From positions 1 through 64,000 of the forward strand of contig JAPTJF010000153.1 of assembly GCA_029339195.1 (NCBI GenBank): 64,000 nucleotides of DNA, written 5' to 3'. The position numbers and the translations under genes are program-made. Of the stretch, positions 58,401 to 64,000 are shown one piece after another; positions within the stretch are counted from its first letter, which is position 1, and each line of letters opens with the position of its first letter. The DNA is from Micractinium sp. NFX-FRZ (lineage: Eukaryota; Chlorophyta; Trebouxiophyceae; Chlorellales; Chlorellaceae). The notes below the pieces were generated by a model that saw only the letters and a list, made by a program, of their open reading frames with translations, had not been told where the DNA came from and did no database searches.

Positions 58401-61400
58401 CGCCATCAGGGGGGTCACCGCTGGCAGGCCTGCAGGCAGTTGGGGCAGCAGGCGGGCGGCGGGTTGAAAAGGTGGGCACTCGCACCGCTCACGCAGCCCC
58501 ATGCTTGAGCCCACGGTTGTCCTGGCAGGCCCGTCTGTGTTGCTCCCAATGCTCCCAAAGCGCATGCTCTCCCTAAGCACCGTCTCCTCCTCCTCCCGCC
58601 CTCCTCCTCCCCCCCGTGCCACCACGCATGTACCGAGCCGGCAGCGCACCTCCCAGCAGCGCGTGCCCCTCTGCAATCTTCAGGCACGCGGCGGTGTCCT
58701 GCCCGCGCCGCAGGATGGGCGGCAGGCGCTGCACAAACATGTCCTGCGGGGGCCGGGGGCGGGCACAGGGGGGGAGGAGCGGTGCTACGGCGATGGGTGT
58801 GGCGCATGGATATAGAGCACAAGATGCAGAGCAGAGGCGGCATCTGCCACAGAGGATGCCGAGGCCAATGGATGATGGAATCGCGCCACAAGGCCAGCAG
58901 AAGGGAAGCGGCATCGCTGTGAAGCAGAGGAGCGGCAGGGTGTCGCCAGGCTGCTTGCAGGCTGAACAGGCACGTGTCTGCGACGCACAGGCCCTCCCCC
59001 ACCCCCACACCCTACCCCCACCTGCAGCGCCCCCTGCAGCTGCTCGCTGGTGGCCAGCACGGCGCTCCACAGGCGCAGGCCGTCCTCCACCAGGGGCTCG
59101 CAGTCGGGGCTGCCTGCGGTGCGGGGAGCAGCGGGGCGAGGGGAAAGAAACACGGGGCTGTGTTGAGGAGATTTCTAGACAGCAGCGGACCCCATGTTTC
59201 CAGGGTCAGGCGGGTGTAGGCAGCTGTAGGGCTGGGCAGGATCTCCCCTGCCCAGGGGCGTGCCCCACTCTGACACCGCCGTGCCTCTTGACCTCTCCCC
59301 ATGCCCCATGCACTGGCGCTCATTCCCACCCCCCCTGGCGGGCCCCTCCTTCAAGACCCAATCCACCCAACCACTCACCGAGGTTTGTAGAGTGCTGCAG
59401 CAGCGGGTACAGCAGCTCCCCCACCCGCGGGTCGGCCACGGCGGCTGCCCCCAGCCGCATGAGCAGGTGGGTGACTGCGGGGGGCAGGTAAGGCGTGGGT
59501 GCGTGGGTGAGGCATACACAAGCATTGGGACAGGAGGTGGGAACACACTGGGTGGCAGCCGCAGCAAAGAAAGAGCCGGCTGGGACTGAGTGGCATGTGT
59601 TTGTTGCGGGGAAGGCAGCCAGTTGGAACCGGGGGAGGGAAAGCCTGCCAGGTGCAGGGCTCGCCCTGCCTTGCTGGCAAATGAAGCCCCTGCCCACCCG
59701 CCCTGCACCTGTTGAGATGAGCGCCGAGTGGAGGCGCGCCAGGCCGCCAGACCCCTCCTGCTGCCGCTGGCTGATGGCTTGCCACACCTGCGTGCAGGCG
59801 AGGCGGGGCAGGGCGGGGCAGGGCAGGGGCACGTGGGCCGTCAGACCTGAATGTCTTGAGTGGGCCATCTGGGCCCACTCCACCAGTGCCGACATTTGGA
59901 GTGTTCGCCGCCCCCTATATCCTACACAATGTGAAACCAGCATGGACGAAGCAACATGGCTCTCAACAGCAGCCCTACCCCCCCCACCCCCCCCCCCCCA
60001 CCCCCCCACCCAGGAAGTGAGAAGCGTCCCCACACCTGCGGCAGCGCGCTGCAGATGGTGTGCAGGTGCGGGCGCAGCCGGTCGCCCAGCAGCTCGACGG
60101 CGGAGGAGACGCACTGCAGCACGCGCACCTGCGGGGCGGGGCCGGGGCGGGGTGGCAGGGGGGCGGGGCGGGGGGTGAAGGTGGGCCCGGGGAATAGCAA
60201 AGGCGGGGTGGGCAGGGCGGACAGCTGACAAGATATTGGGTGTCTGCCCGCCTCCCCGGCCACCATGCTCTCGGCGTACACCCTGCCCACTGCCGCCACC
60301 GCACCACCACCGCCCCCGCTCCTTTTGCCTCCCCTCATCCCCACCCCGCCACCCACCATGCTCTCGATCTCCGCCAGGCGCGGCAGCAGGCCGAAGCAGC
60401 CGGCAATGATGGCGTCGCTGCGCCCCTCCACGGCAGACATGTGGGCGTGGAACTCGGCATCCACGGCAGCAGCCAGGTCGCCTGCGGCGCGGCAGGGGGG
60501 CAGGAGGCCGGCGGGGGAGAGGGGTGGGGGAGGGGTGTAAGAGGAGATGGGGGCGCGTGGGCTGGAAGTAAGGGTGTAGCCGCCAGGTCGCCTGCAGCAC
60601 GACAGGGCCTGAGGCAGGGGAGACGGGTGGGGGAGGAAGGTGCAGGTGAGGCATGGGCACGTGGGCATGTGGGCAGGAATCTAGGGTCCACCAGCCACTG
60701 CCAGGTCGCCAGCGGACGCGGCGGATTGAAGGTGACTGCTGGCAAGGGGCGGCCCCCGCCCGCTGCCTCGCTCCACATCCCTTCACTGCACGGCAATCGA
60801 CCCGCTTCTTGCACAACTTGCTTGCTCCCTCTCTGCCCCCCACCGGCCGCTCACCCTGCCCCTCGTCATCCGAGTCGCTGCCCAGCCCAGCCCCCGCCAG
60901 CGGCCCCTCCAGCACTAGCCGCTTGTGCCCCACGGGTCCCGACACAAACTGGCTCTCCTCCAGGCAGTTGGACAGCAGCACAGTGAGGGCAGAGACGGCC
61001 ATAAGAGCCACCTGCGGGGTGCATGATGTGACGGGGGTCAGGGACAGAGTATCAGGTGCGGCGCAGCCTGACTCTTCGAGTAGAGGGCCGCATGGCAGAG
61101 CGGTGGCAGCGTCAGGATGGTGCAGGCAGGCAGGCAGGCAGGGGCAGTGGACCAAAAGGCTTCTCCCCACAGCTGCGCCTGGGGGCACCGGAATCTGCTG
61201 GCGCAGCGCAGCACAGCACAGCACAGCAGAATGTGCTCACTACGACGTCATTGTGCCCAACATGCTGCACCACTAGCCCAAAGGCCTCCCCCCAAGGCTG
61301 CGCCTGCAGCTCGGCGCCGCACACGCCCAGCAGCCACAGCGCGCCGGCGCGCAGGATGCTGCCGTGCAGACCTGCAGCGGGGCGCGCGCGGAGGGCGTCG

Positions 61401-64000
61401 GCGCCAGGCAGGCACAGGTGGGTGGGCGGCAGGCAGGCAGCTTTGGTTGGGCACAACGCAGCATGTGGGTGGTGCAGCCCAGAGAATGAGGCCCGGGCTT
61501 GCAGCACAGCAGGCGAAGCAGCAGGCACAGCGCTGCCCAACCCGGCCCCTCGCCCCGGCACGCACCCGTCAGCTCTGTGCTCTGCAGTATGAGGCGCAGC
61601 TCGCTGGCGTACCAGGCGTTGAAGTCCACCTGAGGCGGGGGGGTGTGAGGGAAGGTGGAGGGGGGTGGGGATGTGAGTGTGTGAGGAGGGGCAGGCATGA
61701 TTGAGTACAGGTTTGGGCACATCGGCTTTGCCAGCGAACCGGGCACTGGAGTGCACCAAGGGGTGGGGAAGGGAGGGGGCAGCGATTGGAGGCGGGCAGT
61801 GAGGGGGACAAGTGCTTCCAGCAAGGATGGGGCTCCTCCAACCCTGCTTCCCGGCCACAACATCTCCAAAGGCACTCCCGCCGAGCCAGAGCTCCCAGCC
61901 CCCACCCCCACCCCTTGCCCAAAATACCCTGCCACCCTCGCCCAAGCCCCCCCCACCTTGGTGCGCAGGTGCACAAAGCACTCGCCGATGGCGCGGTACG
62001 TCCCCTCCCGCAGCAGGATGTTGTCGGGGGAGAGGGGGGCAGCCTGCGGCAGCAGCAGGGTGCAGTGAGGCATGGACACATGGGCAGTACAAGCAGAGGG
62101 GCACACCGGACGTAGTTGCAGCGGCAGGGTTTGAAGTAGGAAGCTTTCAGCGCCATCAGCAGCGGGCATGGAGGGCAGGTATGGCAGGCAGGGAGCACAG
62201 GACAGATCAGGGCAGGGCAGCGGGCCCCTGCCGGGCCGCCATCAGGCCTATAGATTTTGATTCAACCAAGACCCCACGCCTCCCACACGCCCTCACCCTC
62301 TCCTCCCACCTGCTGCTGCGCTGCCATGGCCAGCAGTGCTTGGGCCACAGGTTCGTCCGCCCGCTCAAGCATGCACTCCTGCACCATAAAAAGGGCTCAG
62401 CATTGTGCACACGGCTTGAAAGTGGTTGAAATGCGTGACGTACAGGCAGGCGGACGGGAGATCTGGCTAGCGAGTATATGGGCAGACAAGCAGGCAGGCA
62501 AAGCGGGCAAGCAGGGGGCAGGGGGCAGGCGGGCAGGCGGAGCGCACCAGCAGCGCGACACCGCAAGGGCGGGGCGTGTCAGCATCAGGGCTCGTCTCGA
62601 CATCCACGTTGCGAGCAAAGCTGCAGGCACAGAGTAAAGAAACGTCAGGGCAATGTGTTGAACGGGACCTGTGCCAGGCACAGCGCAGGCGTAGCACAGC
62701 AGGCAGAGGCACAGCAGGCGCAGCGCAGCACAGCACAGCGCGGCGCACCTCTCCGGGTCGCTGTCCCACTCGGCCACCTCGTCGGGAGACAGCATGATGT
62801 ACTTCTGAGGCAGGGGGAAGTGAACAGGTGGAGGGGGAGGCGGGCGCGGGGGCAGGGGAGCGGTGAGAGGAGGGCGGGGGCGGTGAGCAGGTGGGTGGGC
62901 AGGGCGGGCACGCAGGGGCGAGGAGCGCGTAAGAAAGCAGGGCCAGCAGGCCAGCCAGGCCAGCCCAGCTGTGCTGCCGCCTTTCAGTGCAGGTCTTCAT
63001 CCCTGGTCCCCCGCTCACACCTGCACGATGGCCTGCACCAGCGCGGGGCACTGCGCCGGCGCCAGCAGCGCGTCCAGCGCGTCGGCGGCGCCCAGCAGCT
63101 GGGGGCGGTACCGCGTGATGGCCTCGCGCCCGGCATCGCTGATGTAGCGCGCCTCTGTGGATGAGCAAGAAGAGGGGGAAGGCAGGGCCAAGGTGGGAAG
63201 CTAAGACTGATGGACGTGGGGCAGTGCCGGCAGGTGGCATGGGTTGAGGAGGGGAGCAGCGGCAGTTGCGCAGTGCCTGCCACCAAGGCCCTCCCGCCAC
63301 GCTCAGCTGGAGGGGGGGGGGGGGGCGGGGGGGGTCTGCCCCTCACAAACGCCCTGCCCACCCGTGCGGGCCGCCTCGATACACAAGCCGCCGGAACAAG
63401 AACGGCCCGGGTTCCACCAGGCACGGCCTCCTGCCCACAGCAACCAACCAAGCCTCTTGCACAGAGGCCGCCCGCCAGTTCCCCAGCCCCAACGCCTGCC
63501 ACCCAGCCCCGACCCTCCCCCCCCACCTGGGCTGGCCCCCTCCAGGAAGTCGCGCCGGTACAGCTGCTGCAGCAGGGCGCGGGCGCAGAAGCGCACCAGC
63601 ACCACGCGCGCCTTGGGCCTGCAGCGGTGCACAGGGAGGCAAGGGGTGAGAAGTGCCAGATGTGCCGCGCTGCAGGCGGACAGTGTGCAGAGGGAGCACA
63701 ACGAGGATCGGACAGAGCCGGCAGGCCCAGTTCGGGGTGTTTGATTGTAACCGAGGGGCGGGAGGCAGGGGGGGTGCATGGTGCCCCGAGAGAGACGGGC
63801 GGAGGGGGGCAGGGCGCTGTGACACGGTGTGTGAGTAAGGACCGCGGGGGCTGGCATGCGGACGCTGCATCAACTTGCTAGCTGGTTGGTGCACATGTGA
63901 TACACCCATGGCCAGCTGCTTGCATGCATCACACACCTTGCAGGCACCCCGCCCTGCTGCATCGGCACTGCAGCCCCTCCTGCACGCCCCCTCGCCCCCC
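55447..64000 (-). CDS. Importin-beta-like nuclear transport receptor (importin-11/Kap120-like), 5' partial
   Basis: Twenty-three exons are visible: 64000-63937 (partial), 63618-63527, 63154-63021, 62804-62749, 62620-62548, 62378-62310, 62043-61957, 61629-61566, 61371-61241, 61011-60855, 60481-60357, 60128-60036, 59787-59709, 59474-59379, 59113-59032, 58743-58650, 58429-58026, 57693-57617, 57370-57300, 56955-56852, 56652-56588, 56091-55978, 55662-55447. They encode about 849 residues to the stop at 55447. Helical HEAT-type repeats dominate. KYIMLSPDEVAEWDSDPESF is the W-x-DPE signature after the N-terminal half of several importins; DFNAWYASEL, LREGTYRAIGECFVHLR and ERALFKQPGL-like helices follow. 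The C-terminal 70 residues are Gly/Ala-rich. The Ran-binding N-terminus must lie beyond 64000. A roughly 100-residue Ala/Gln-rich insertion sits in the 58429-58026 exon. The IPO11 assignment is by resemblance only; another karyopherin is possible. Confidence 0.75.
59979..60012. repeat. C-rich tract beside an importin exon
   Basis: Runs of 6 to 12 C separated by single A occupy the intron just inside the donor of exon 60128-60036. On the coding strand this is a G-rich tract capable of G-quadruplex formation. Confidence 0.8.

Noticed and set aside
57180..58676. A 498-codon minus-strand open frame
   Set aside because: Only its 58429-58026 part is the importin exon; the rest reads through introns.
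59320..61224. A 634-codon minus-strand open frame
   Set aside because: It runs through several importin introns and contains their donor and acceptor signals. The short exons inside it carry the helical importin sequence in various frames.

Overview
This window is nuclear DNA of a GC-rich green alga, most likely a trebouxiophyte of the Chlorella/Micractinium type. The evidence is short exons (10 to about 400 nt) split by many short GT-AG introns, donors mostly GTGAG/GTGGG/GTGCG, acceptors mostly (C)TGCAG, plant-type genes (plastid HDS, a plant-style pseudouridine kinase) and scattered TTTAGGG/telo-box motifs. The species is inferred from style and gene content only. I saw no bacterial operon, CRISPR array, tRNA or rRNA.

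Layout. 0.6-8.9 kb (minus): a roughly 19-exon gene of unknown function. Its introns carry a family of small palindromes, and one intron holds an oppositely oriented zinc-knuckle gene (4.0-5.2 kb). 9.3-15.4 kb (minus): an 18-exon coiled-coil/TPR protein, head-to-head with YIF1 (15.6-19.2 kb, plus), an ER-Golgi membrane protein. 19.7-21.3 kb (minus): AK6/Fap7 adenylate kinase. 21.9-29.7 kb (minus): HDS, the iron-sulfur enzyme of the plastid MEP isoprenoid pathway, 21 exons. 30.7-34.0 kb (minus): a secreted GH88 (unsaturated glucuronyl hydrolase type) enzyme with a 10-nt microexon. 34.3-36.9 kb (minus): a PfkB kinase of the pseudouridine-kinase type with a large cysteine-rich insert, head-to-head with a TAD2-like tRNA adenosine deaminase (37.3-38.6 kb, plus). 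39.0-45.1 kb (minus): a secreted PhoD-type phosphatase, 23 exons. 46.0-49.3 kb (plus): a MYND zinc-finger protein. 49.6-51.5 kb (minus): a Pro/Ala-rich membrane protein. 51.8-52.4 kb: a doubtful small gene. 52.4-55.4 kb: no gene I can support. 55.4-64.0 kb (minus): an importin-beta-like transport receptor whose 5' end lies outside the window.

The genes form no pathway cluster; this is an ordinary housekeeping neighbourhood. Two divergent pairs (coiled-coil gene/YIF1 and pseudouridine kinase/TAD2) probably share promoters, and the second pair links two RNA-nucleoside functions. For ten of the gene models (all except the zinc-knuckle gene, the doubtful small gene and the partial importin) I chained exons by hand and checked that splice phases and total coding length are consistent. 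Protein lengths given are from those chains and should be confirmed with RNA-seq.
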